From positions 1-9,748 of the forward strand of contig DGRR01000193.1 in NCBI GenBank assembly GCA_002389995.1: a DNA stretch of 9,748 nucleotides, given 5' to 3'. Positions 1 to 6,302 of the stretch are shown here, piece after piece. The translations under genes were made by a program, and so were the position numbers. Source of the stretch: Ruminococcus sp. UBA4383 (GTDB lineage: Bacteria > Bacillota > Clostridia > Oscillospirales > Ruminococcaceae). Below the pieces are notes generated by a model, which did no database searches, had not been told where the DNA came from, and saw only the letters and a program-made list of their open reading frames with translations. How positions within the stretch are numbered: position 1 is the first letter of the stretch; each line of letters opens with the position of its first letter.

Positions 1-36
1 GGTATAGTCTATGATAAACTTGTAAGGAATATATAA
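1..36 (+). CDS. Possible C-terminal end of a rightward gene, partial
   Basis: Frame 1 is open from the left edge and reads GIVYDKLVRNI before a TAA at 34-36. The other two plus-strand frames hit stops at 5-7 and 12-14. The stop lies directly against a good rho-independent hairpin, which is where a gene end is expected. Eleven residues are far too few to name a family. The segment could equally be untranslated 3' sequence. Confidence 0.35.
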   Translation, partial: GIVYDKLVRNI

Positions 37-71
37 GAAAAACCGACAGTTTTATGACTGTCGGTTTTTTT
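36..71. terminator. Bidirectional rho-independent terminator
   Basis: A perfect 10-bp stem (AACCGACAGT at 41-50 and ACTGTCGGTT at 57-66) closes a 6-base TTTATG loop. It is flanked by a T tract on the right (65-71) and an A tract on the left (38-42), so it can stop transcription in both directions. It abuts the TGA of the leftward gene (71-73) and follows the possible TAA of a rightward gene at 34-36. This suggests it serves two convergent genes. Confidence 0.85.
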
Positions 72-1114
72 CACCATGAATTGAGTAAATTTATATCCTT
101 TTCAAATTCGCCGTTTTCGTTTCTGTAAAGGGCAGTATCAATATCCATGTGCAGGAATGGTATTATTTCGGGATTTTTTTCAGCGACTTTATATATGCTC
201 ATAATTGAGATATTATTGAAATTTCCCATATATGCACCGTTTTCAGTACCCTCGTAAAATCTCCAGCCGCTGTCATTAAATGTATCGGACGGTATATCAC
301 GGTACATATATCCGACTTTACAGCCGTCAGCAGCTATTCTGTTGGTAACTATGCAGTATTCCGCACCGTCCCATATTTTGAGATGTTCGGATTCTGCATT
401 GTCGATGATATCGGAATTAATCAGCGGGACAGTGAGTTCACATATTTCTCCGTCCCTGTCCCTGCCCCAGAATGAACGGTAGAAACCGTTTCCGAAACCT
501 GATACGGCAAGAACCATATTCAAATCAGTATCGGGGATTGTCCAGTCTGCAAAATCACCGTCCCAGTCCTCATCATAGGCGAGTTCGCCTGCATTTTTCA
601 TAAATATAGGCACAAAATAGTCGTCATAAAGTTTTTTATTTTTATTTTCTTCACGCCATTTTCTGACGAAACTGACATATTTTTCCGCACCTTCCGCACT
701 TATGAAAGCCATCATTCCGCCGTATACGGGGAAACCGTCAAAAAATCCGTCTGAATCTTTCGGAAGATTGGGAAAATCCGCAAGTGCAGGCTCATATTTT
801 ACAGCAGGCTTTGAATTGAATTTTATTCTTGCCGCACTGATTCTTATACCTGCAACAGAACTTTCGGTGTATGCAAGTTCAACAGGATATTCACCACTTT
901 TGACGGTTTTTATAAATGACGGGCAGAAGTCCTTATGATAAAGATATGCAAGAGGGTCACCGACAACAATTCTTCCGCTTGGGAGATTAAGTATTCCTGC
1001 GGTGATACAGCTTCTTGTATCACTCTCGACAAACTGTCCTCTTATAACGTAGGGGTCGGGCAAATGCATATTAAGGTATCTGTAATTCTGCTTTAATATT
1101 TTTTTTAAATCCAT
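71..1114 (-). CDS. DUF4241 plus DUF2185 (Imm33-like) two-domain protein
   Basis: This is a 347-residue protein with no signal peptide or membrane segment, so it is probably cytosolic. Residues about 36-232 resemble DUF4241: an LPSGRIVVGDPL motif at 44-55, SGEYPVEL at 73-80, and later a GFGNGFY turn (206-212) with GRDRDGE (217-223). Residues about 252-338 resemble DUF2185, also called immunity family Imm33: ITNRI-like start, GCKVGYMYRD (264-273), DSGWRFYEGTENGAYM (281-296) and PEIIPFL (315-321). DUF2185/Imm33 has been proposed as an immunity module of polymorphic toxin systems. DUF4241 has no established function. The domain assignment comes from recognised motifs, not from a search. The start ATG (1112-1114) is preceded by a purine-rich AAGGGGG ribosome binding site and a separate promoter. 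No toxin gene is visible nearby, so the function remains open; it may be a stand-alone (orphan) immunity protein or have another role. Confidence 0.8.
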   Translation of the reverse strand: MDLKKILKQNYRYLNMHLPDPYVIRGQFVESDTRSCITAGILNLPSGRIVVGDPLAYLYHKDFCPSFIKTVKSGEYPVELAYTESSVAGIRISAARIKFNSKPAVKYEPALADFPNLPKDSDGFFDGFPVYGGMMAFISAEGAEKYVSFVRKWREENKNKKLYDDYFVPIFMKNAGELAYDEDWDGDFADWTIPDTDLNMVLAVSGFGNGFYRSFWGRDRDGEICELTVPLINSDIIDNAESEHLKIWDGAEYCIVTNRIAADGCKVGYMYRDIPSDTFNDSGWRFYEGTENGAYMGNFNNISIMSIYKVAEKNPEIIPFLHMDIDTALYRNENGEFEKDINLLNSW

Positions 1115-1144
1115 TTTCCGACCCCCTTCACATTCAATACATAT

Positions 1145-1173
1145 ATTATATCATATATATCATAAAAATGCAA
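1145..1173 (-). promoter_or_regulatory. Sigma-A promoter of the DUF4241/DUF2185 gene
   Basis: On the minus strand a TTGCAT -35 box (1168-1173) and a consensus TATAAT -10 box (1145-1150) are separated by exactly 17 bases. Transcription would begin near 1138, about 24 bases before the ATG. This gives the gene its own promoter, although read-through from the aminotransferase gene is also possible because no terminator is visible in 1115-1204. Confidence 0.7.
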
Positions 1174-1204
1174 CGATTTTTTGATAAAAAGGGGAATCTG
1201 AGTA

Positions 1205-2482
1205 TTATTTTTCAGCGAGTAATTTCTCTGCGCTTGCGATTTTAACGCAGATTACAAAGAGTTCCATAGCTTTTCTGAGGTCATCGACAGGCGGGAAAGT
1301 CGGGGCAATTCTTATATTTCTGTCTCTTGGGTCAACACCGTAGGGGAATGTTGCGCCTGCGCCTGTGAGTGTAACGCCTGCTTTTGTGCAGAGCTGTACA
1401 ATTCTCTTTGCACAGCCGTCAAGAGCGTTGAATGAAACGAAATATCCGCCCTTGGGGTCAGTCCATTCGCCTATATTGAGGGGTTTTATTTCCCTGTTGA
1501 GGATATCGCAGACAATTTTGAACTTGGGGGCGATAATTTCCTTATGTTTTTTCATATGGTCTTTCATATGCTCAAAAGTTCCGAAAAATTTAACATGGCG
1601 GAGCTGATTCATTTTGTCATAGCTGATAATGCTTATGCCGAGGTGTTTTTTGAGTTCATTGACATTTTCCCTGCTTGCACCCATTACGGCAACGCCTGCT
1701 CCGGGGAAAGTTATTTTTGAAGTTGAGCCGAATATGTAGACGATATTTTCGTTATTTACTTTCTTTGCTTCTTCGAGGATATTAAGTATATATTTCGGTT
1801 CATCGGTGAGGTGATGTATGCAGTATGCGTTGTCCCAGAAAATACGGAAATCCTTAGCCTTTGGTCTGAGGTTTGCGAAACGCTTTACAGTTTCATCGCT
1901 GTAAGAGATTCCGTCAGGGTTTGAATACTGAGGCACGCACCATATACCTTTTATTTCGTCGTCCTGAGAAACAAGTTCTTCTATCATATCCATGTCAGGA
2001 CCTGTTGATGTCATGGGAATATTAATCATTTCGATTCCGAAAAATTCTGTAACCTTGAAATGTCTGTCGTATCCGGGGACGGGGCAGAGGAATTTAACCT
2101 TGTCGAGTTTTGACCACGGGGTACTTCCGAGTATACCTTTATTGAAAGCGACCTGTACTGTCCAGTACATTGAGTTAAGGCTTGAATTTCCGAAGATAAT
2201 GACTTCATCGTGGTCAACGCCTATCATATCGGAAAAGAGTGTCTTAGCTTCGGGGATACCGTCAAGCATACCGTAATTGCGGACATCAACACCATTTTCG
2301 CTCATAAAATCGCCGTCATCGAAAACGTCGAGCATATCAAGGCTGAGTTCAAGCTGTTCCTTGCAGGGATTGCCTCTGGACATATTCAGAGAAAGGCCCT
2401 GTGCCTTGAAATCGTTGTACAGGGCGATATTTTCGTCCCTGAAAGCTGTAAGCTGTTCTTTTGTCATTTCGGATAAATTCAT
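1205..2482 (-). CDS. PLP-dependent aminotransferase, class Ic aspartate aminotransferase type
   Basis: This is a complete 425-residue fold-type I aminotransferase, best matching the PF12897 group of aspartate aminotransferases (subgroup Ic, as in Corynebacterium AspT). Visible family residues are SRGNP (35-39) in the substrate region, the phosphate-site GNSSLN (98-103), SNPDG (187-191) with the conserved Asn188, and WDNAY (216-220) with Asp217 for the pyridine nitrogen and Tyr220. The Schiff-base Lys256 lies in GSTSKITFPGAG, and Arg391 in RIAPTFP should bind the substrate carboxylate. It is a cytosolic enzyme expected to move amino groups between aspartate (or another amino acid) and 2-oxoglutarate. 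Substrate choice cannot be read from sequence, and aromatic amino acids are possible. The ATG is preceded by GGTGAGG and a strong extended -10 promoter. The family call is firm; the substrate is inferred. Confidence 0.9.
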   Translation of the reverse strand: MNLSEMTKEQLTAFRDENIALYNDFKAQGLSLNMSRGNPCKEQLELSLDMLDVFDDGDFMSENGVDVRNYGMLDGIPEAKTLFSDMIGVDHDEVIIFGNSSLNSMYWTVQVAFNKGILGSTPWSKLDKVKFLCPVPGYDRHFKVTEFFGIEMINIPMTSTGPDMDMIEELVSQDDEIKGIWCVPQYSNPDGISYSDETVKRFANLRPKAKDFRIFWDNAYCIHHLTDEPKYILNILEEAKKVNNENIVYIFGSTSKITFPGAGVAVMGASRENVNELKKHLGISIISYDKMNQLRHVKFFGTFEHMKDHMKKHKEIIAPKFKIVCDILNREIKPLNIGEWTDPKGGYFVSFNALDGCAKRIVQLCTKAGVTLTGAGATFPYGVDPRDRNIRIAPTFPPVDDLRKAMELFVICVKIASAEKLLAEK

Positions 2483-2530
2483 TTAAGAAACCTCACCTTT
2501 CAATATAATTAAAATGTGTTTATATAATAA

Positions 2531-2559
2531 AGTATACCACAGCAAATGAAGTTTTTCAA
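2531..2559 (-). promoter_or_regulatory. Extended -10 sigma-A promoter of the aminotransferase gene
   Basis: On the minus strand TTGAAA (2554-2559) and TATACT (2531-2536) are 17 bases apart. The -10 is preceded by TGG, giving the extended TGnTATACT form. Transcription should start near 2524, leaving a leader of about 40 bases with no obvious structured regulatory element. The ribosome binding site AAGGTGAGG sits about 8 bases before the ATG at 2480-2482. Confidence 0.8.
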
Positions 2560-2738
2560 GTGACAAAATAACAAATGATAAACTTAAAAATCTCAATTTT
2601 TTAGCGTTTTTCGCATATCTCGCAAGGAATACAATTATATAAAGCTTTAATTTTTTAAATTTATTCGGTTATAATTGTCATTATGCATATATAAAAAAAC
2701 ATAGCTTTGTCAGAATTGACGAAATTTATGAATTTTTA

Positions 2739-2767
2739 TTGACTTTTCGGAAAAATTATTATAAAAT
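2739..2767 (+). promoter_or_regulatory. Sigma-A promoter of the transglutaminase-dockerin gene
   Basis: TTGACT (2739-2744) and TAAAAT (2762-2767) are separated by 17 bases. Transcription would begin near 2774, giving an untranslated leader of about 60 bases. A perfect short inverted repeat (CTATAT, AA, ATATAG at 2772-2785) lies at the predicted start point. A second TTGAC at 2716-2720 has no matching -10 box and is probably not used. Confidence 0.7.
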
Positions 2768-2820
2768 GTAGCTATATAAATATAGTAAGGAATTGGGAAG
2801 ATACTGATTAAAATTATTAT

Positions 2821-2826
2821 GGAGGT
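2821..2826 (+). promoter_or_regulatory. Ribosome binding site that decides the start of the dockerin gene
   Basis: GGAGGT lies 7 bases before the ATG at 2834. An in-frame upstream ATG at 2819 overlaps this site and has no ribosome binding site of its own. The ATG at 2834 also gives a clean MKKLFK signal-peptide start, so 2834 is preferred. Confidence 0.85.
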
Positions 2827-2833
2827 CTTTTAT

Positions 2834-4381
2834 ATGAAAAAACTTTTTAAATCAGCGTTTTCTCTGTCTGTGGCTTTAAGCCTTATGTGTTCGGCACTTC
2901 CCTCTGTCTCGTTTGCCGAGGATATACCGACCGTTTACTCACAAGGAAACATAACAGGTTATGAACTTATAGAGGATATGTCAGAATCAGGCGAAGGCAG
3001 TCTCTCCCTCGATGCACCGAAATTTTATGCAAACTATCAGGAAAATGCCCACAACTACGGCAATTACCTCGATGAAAACAATGTTCAGGTGTACCTCAAA
3101 TTCATGGAACTTATAAATCCTTCCAATGAAACCATACAAGTAACTCTGCCTGAACCTGTCTCATTTGAATGTTCCGTACTCCCCACTTCTGCAAGATTTA
3201 CGGATTCCGACCTCGAAGCACTGCGAAATGCCGTGTATAATTCATGCTGGGCTGGCATGGTATGCGCTACTTTCGATATCCCTGAACTTTTCTGGGTCGA
3301 TTTAACAGGCACTGATATAAACTATTCGTATTCCAGCGCAAGAAACAGAACATCAGGCACTTATACCTGTACCATAAATTCACTTAAACTCACTCCTGCT
3401 CCGTACAGCGGCTTTAAATCTATGAACGAAGTGCTTGAATATAAGGACAAACTCAATGAAGCCCTCGAAAATTTTGAGGTAACAGGCGATTCAAGATACG
3501 AACAGCTTAAATCTATACATGATACTATATCAACTTTTACATATTACGATATGGATTCACCCTTTTCGGGAAATGTACTCGGTTCTCTCGTACAGCCCGG
3601 TGCTGTCTGCGAAAGCTATTCAAAAGCCTTTAAATTAATATGCGACAGACTCTCAATCCCCTGCATATGCGTTTTCGGAAATTACGACCTCGAAAACAAA
3701 AGCGCACATATGTGGAATTACGTTCTCATGGACGATAACAAATGGTACGCTGTCGATGTGACATGGGACGACAGGGACGGCAAAAACGGCGTGGAATATA
3801 ATTATAGATACTTCCTCAAAGGTTCGGAAAATTTCTTCACCGACCATACCCCCGAAGAATACTATATGACCGCTAATTTTGTGTATCCAGAAATCTCCGT
3901 CAATGACTATGACCCGTCTTTCGTACCCGATACCGATACAACCGAAACTACAACTTCTGCAACCGAAACTACTACAACTTCAACAACAACAACTACTACT
4001 ACTTCCACAACCACAACTCAGACTACTTCAACAACGACTACAACTTCAACAACTACAACCAAGACTACAACTCAGGAAACTACTGTGACAGAAACTACTA
4101 CCCGCAGAACTTCCCCCAAAAATACCACCACTACAACTACTGCAACTACTTCAACTGCTGCCGAAACTACAACAACTGAAAAAGCTGACGAATTTGTATA
4201 CGGTGACCTCAACCATGACGGACTTTGCAACGTTGCAGACCTCGTTTACTGTTCAAATGCAGTCCTCGGAAAAACTGTTCCCGAATATTCATGCGATATA
4301 AACAATGACGGCTTTGAAGATGTTTTTGATGTAATCATCATGAGAAATCTCGCTGTTGAAGATGTATACGTTCTTCACTGA
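2834..4381 (+). CDS. Secreted transglutaminase-like protein with Thr-rich linker and C-terminal dockerin
   Basis: This is a 515-residue exported protein. The order is: a signal peptide (1 to about 28, MKKLFK, hydrophobic core, SFA cleavage site); an N-terminal region (about 30-200) that I do not recognise; a transglutaminase-like (papain-fold) core of about 215-330; a Thr/Ser linker (367-449); and a dockerin (456-510). The catalytic triad is intact in appearance: Cys259 in GAVCESYSKAF, His292 in SAHMWNYV and Asp308 in YAVDVTWDD. The dockerin carries two calcium loops, DLNHDGLCNVAD (458-469) and DINNDGFEDVFD (488-499). A dockerin docks a protein onto a cohesin of a cellulosomal scaffoldin, so this protein probably acts outside the cell on the cellulosome. 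Bacterial transglutaminase-like domains can be cysteine proteases, peptide-modifying enzymes or inactive binders, and the sequence does not decide which. It is monocistronic, with its own promoter and terminator. Confidence 0.9.
   Translation: MKKLFKSAFSLSVALSLMCSALPSVSFAEDIPTVYSQGNITGYELIEDMSESGEGSLSLDAPKFYANYQENAHNYGNYLDENNVQVYLKFMELINPSNETIQVTLPEPVSFECSVLPTSARFTDSDLEALRNAVYNSCWAGMVCATFDIPELFWVDLTGTDINYSYSSARNRTSGTYTCTINSLKLTPAPYSGFKSMNEVLEYKDKLNEALENFEVTGDSRYEQLKSIHDTISTFTYYDMDSPFSGNVLGSLVQPGAVCESYSKAFKLICDRLSIPCICVFGNYDLENKSAHMWNYVLMDDNKWYAVDVTWDDRDGKNGVEYNYRYFLKGSENFFTDHTPEEYYMTANFVYPEISVNDYDPSFVPDTDTTETTTSATETTTTSTTTTTTTSTTTTQTTSTTTTTSTTTTKTTTQETTVTETTTRRTSPKNTTTTTTATTSTAAETTTTEKADEFVYGDLNHDGLCNVADLVYCSNAVLGKTVPEYSCDINNDGFEDVFDVIIMRNLAVEDVYVLH
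3932..4180 (+). repeat. Low-complexity ACA/ACT tract coding the Thr-rich linker
   Basis: About 83 codons (residues 367-449) are mostly Thr (ACA, ACT, ACC) with scattered Ser, Glu, Gln and Lys. Such linkers join catalytic and dockerin modules in ruminococcal cellulosomal proteins and are often O-glycosylated. Codons are mixed rather than uniform, which limits slippage. Length changes in multiples of three would still leave the dockerin in frame. Confidence 0.9.
4199..4363 (+). other. Dockerin module (two EF-hand-like calcium repeats)
   Basis: Two DxNxDGxxxxxD loops, at residues 458-469 and 488-499 of the parent protein, are each followed by a helix (LVYCSNAVLG and VIIMRNLAV). They are spaced as in cellulosomal type I-like dockerins. 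All calcium-ligand positions are present. Three cysteines (465, 473, 487) in this small module are unusual for a dockerin. Confidence 0.9.
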
Positions 4382-4393
4382 TAAAAATATTAT

Positions 4394-4422
4394 AAATCTC
4401 CCGTGTTGACGGGAGATTTTTT
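4394..4422 (+). terminator. Rho-independent terminator after the dockerin gene
   Basis: An 11-bp perfect stem (AAATCTCCCGT at 4394-4404 and ACGGGAGATTT at 4409-4419) with a GTTG loop is followed by a T run to 4422. It starts 12 bases after the stop codon and separates this gene from the iorA promoter just downstream. Confidence 0.92.
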
Positions 4423-4432
4423 ATGTTTATTA

Positions 4433-4461
4433 TTGACAAATCGGCTTTAAAGTAGTAAAAT
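4433..4461 (+). promoter_or_regulatory. Sigma-A promoter of the iorA-iorB-paaK operon
   Basis: A consensus TTGACA -35 box (4433-4438) and TAAAAT -10 box (4456-4461) are 17 bases apart. Transcription should start near 4468, about 25 bases before the iorA ATG. An imperfect AT-rich 16-base palindrome (4458-4473, 7 of 8 pairs) overlaps the -10 and start point. The leader is too short for a riboswitch or attenuator. Confidence 0.85.
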
Positions 4462-4493
4462 ATATATGTATTTCATAAAAAAGAGGTAATTTT

Positions 4494-6302
4494 ATGCATA
4501 AGGAATTTTTAATGGGAAATGCCGCTGTCGCTATGGGCGCAATTGCGGCAGGTCTTAATGTCGTATGCGGCTACCCCGGTACTCCCTCAACGGAAGTCCT
4601 CGAAACTGCCGCTAAAAATAATGACGGAAAACTCTATGTAGAATGGTCCGTAAATGAAAAGGCTGCTATGGAACTCGGCGCAGGTGCAGCATATTCAGGC
4701 GCAAGAACTATGGTGACTATGAAACAGGTCGGTCTCAATGTTGCCGCTGACCCCCTTATGAGCCTTGAATATCTCGGTGTAAAGGGCGGTATGGTTATCA
4801 TGGTAGCTGATGACCCCGGTCCTATTTCATCACAGACTGAACAGGATACAAGACATTTCGCATCTTTTTCAAAACTTCCGTGTTTTGACCCCTCATCAGT
4901 TCAGGAGGCTTATGAAATGATTCAGGAGGCTTTTGAGTATTCCGAAAAATATCATACCCCTGTATTTTTCCGCCCCACAACAAGAGTCTGTCACGGCTAT
5001 GCCTCAATAAATGTAAAGGACAGGAACGAATATAAAACAAATACCCCCGAAGGATTTGTAAAAGATTCCTCTAAATGGGTAATATTCCCAAGACTTTCAT
5101 TCAACGCTCATATTAATATCGAAAAGAGAAATGCAGAACTTTCAGATGTTTTTTCTGAATATAAAAGAAATATCATCACTCCTGCAAAATCTCCGTGCAG
5201 AAAAGGTATAGCATCTCACGGCATAAGCTATACATATGTTCAGGAAGCTCTCAAAAATAAGGAAAATCCTGCTGTGCTGAAAATATCCACTCCGTTTCCT
5301 TTCCCCGAAAAGCTTGCTGTTGAATTTTTGAAAGACCTCGATGAAGTCCTCTGCATTGAGGAACTTGACCCCGTTATCGAACGTGAATTAATCTATGTAT
5401 GCGGAAAATATCACCTCAATACAAAAATTCTCGGAAAACTTACGGGTAATGTAAAAACTGCGGGCGAAAATACCTGCGACAGCGTTTATAATAATATCGC
5501 TGAATTTATGGGCTGGGAACTTCTGAATCAGGATTCCCCTGAAACTCCTCCGCTCCCTGTAAGACCTCCCGTATTATGTGCAGGCTGTCCGCACCGTGCA
5601 AGCTTCTATGCCGTTAAAACTGCCATGAAAGGTCAGAAATCCGTTTTCTGCGGAGATATAGGCTGCTATACCCTCGGAAACGCTATGCCTCTCGATATGG
5701 TTGATACCTGTCTGTGTATGGGCGCAGGCGTGAATATCGCTCAGGGTATAGGCAAAATCGAACCCGATACCAGATGTTTCTCATTCGTGGGAGATTCAAC
5801 ATTTTTCGCATCAGCTATAACAGGCGCAGTCAATGCCGTCTATAATCAGGCTGATATGACACTGATAGTCCTCGATAACTCCACTACCGCCATGACAGGT
5901 CATCAGCCTCACCCCGGAACAGGCAGAACCATGATGGGACAGATTGTCGATAAAGTTAATATTGAAGCTGTCCTCAGAGGCGTGGGGCTTAAAACTGTCG
6001 AAACAGTCAACCCCCTCGAACTCGATAAGGCTGTCGAAACTGTAAAGCGTGTATCCGCTGAAAAGGGCGTAAAAGCTGTTATTTTCAAGTCTCCGTGTGC
6101 AGTGCTGATAAAACCCGAAAAGCCTGCCGTTATTGACGAGGATAAATGTATCAACTGTAAAAAATGCATAAATTCCCTCGGCTGTCCTGCGATAATCATA
6201 TCAGAAGGAAAAGTCAGAATCGACAGCTCTCTCTGTACAGGCTGTGGTTTATGTTCTCAGGTCTGTCCCGTAAATGCCATAGGAGGTAAGGAAAATGAAT
6301 AA
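4494..6302 (+). CDS. iorA: Indolepyruvate:ferredoxin oxidoreductase, alpha subunit
   Basis: This 602-residue subunit is the thiamine-diphosphate and iron-sulfur part of the enzyme that converts aryl pyruvates (indolepyruvate, phenylpyruvate, p-hydroxyphenylpyruvate) plus CoA to aryl-acetyl-CoA, CO2 and reduced ferredoxin. The reverse reaction is reductive carboxylation. The N-terminal pyrimidine-binding region starts with GNAAVAMGAIAAGLNVVCGY and PGTPSTE. The central motifs CAGCPHR (362-368) and GDIGCYTLG (387-395) are present. The pyrophosphate/Mg site is GDSTFF (433-438) with LDNSTTAMTG (460-469). Two [4Fe-4S] ferredoxin motifs close the protein: Cys552/555/558/564 and Cys581/584/587/591. 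All eight cluster cysteines are present. The ATG follows AGAGGT by 6 bases. It overlaps iorB by 8 bases, which suggests translational coupling and equal subunit output. The protein is cytosolic and oxygen-sensitive. Confidence 0.96.
   Translation: MHKEFLMGNAAVAMGAIAAGLNVVCGYPGTPSTEVLETAAKNNDGKLYVEWSVNEKAAMELGAGAAYSGARTMVTMKQVGLNVAADPLMSLEYLGVKGGMVIMVADDPGPISSQTEQDTRHFASFSKLPCFDPSSVQEAYEMIQEAFEYSEKYHTPVFFRPTTRVCHGYASINVKDRNEYKTNTPEGFVKDSSKWVIFPRLSFNAHINIEKRNAELSDVFSEYKRNIITPAKSPCRKGIASHGISYTYVQEALKNKENPAVLKISTPFPFPEKLAVEFLKDLDEVLCIEELDPVIERELIYVCGKYHLNTKILGKLTGNVKTAGENTCDSVYNNIAEFMGWELLNQDSPETPPLPVRPPVLCAGCPHRASFYAVKTAMKGQKSVFCGDIGCYTLGNAMPLDMVDTCLCMGAGVNIAQGIGKIEPDTRCFSFVGDSTFFASAITGAVNAVYNQADMTLIVLDNSTTAMTGHQPHPGTGRTMMGQIVDKVNIEAVLRGVGLKTVETVNPLELDKAVETVKRVSAEKGVKAVIFKSPCAVLIKPEKPAVIDEDKCINCKKCINSLGCPAIIISEGKVRIDSSLCTGCGLCSQVCPVNAIGGKENE

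Larger units (their letters stand above)
2483..2833. other. Divergent AT-rich intergenic control region
   Basis: About 350 bases without a credible gene separate the leftward aminotransferase from the rightward dockerin gene. The left part holds the aminotransferase leader and promoter (2531-2559 on the minus strand). The right part holds the dockerin-gene promoter (2739-2767) and its leader. The middle, about 2565-2735, is very AT-rich with only weak, AT-only or 3-bp inverted repeats (such as 2586-2601 and GCG/CGC at 2604-2614). No riboswitch, T-box or small ORF longer than a few codons was seen. It may contain UP elements or regulator sites that I cannot identify. Confidence 0.7.

Noticed and set aside
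702..938. Plus-strand open frame of 78 codons inside the DUF4241 gene
   Set aside because: It lies antisense to a well-supported gene, has no ribosome binding site and no recognisable protein features.
1165..1204. Possible terminator after the aminotransferase gene
   Set aside because: Only A/T runs that could pair weakly (TTTTT with AAAAA) are present, without a GC-containing stem; not enough to call.
2604..2614. GCG-TTTTT-CGC mini hairpin in the divergent control region
   Set aside because: A 3-bp stem is expected by chance; no associated T tract or conserved partner was seen.
2819..2833. Upstream ATG start for the dockerin gene (adds five residues)
   Set aside because: This ATG overlaps the GGAGGT ribosome binding site. 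The ATG at 2834 has proper spacing and gives a normal signal peptide.
3879..4088. Gln/Leu-rich open frame of 69 codons
   Set aside because: It is the out-of-frame reading of the ACA/ACT repeat coding the Thr linker, so its composition is an artefact of the repeat.
3932..4180. Repeat tract considered as a CRISPR array or tandem-repeat element
   Set aside because: There are no regular repeat-spacer units; it is codon-level low complexity within an intact reading frame.
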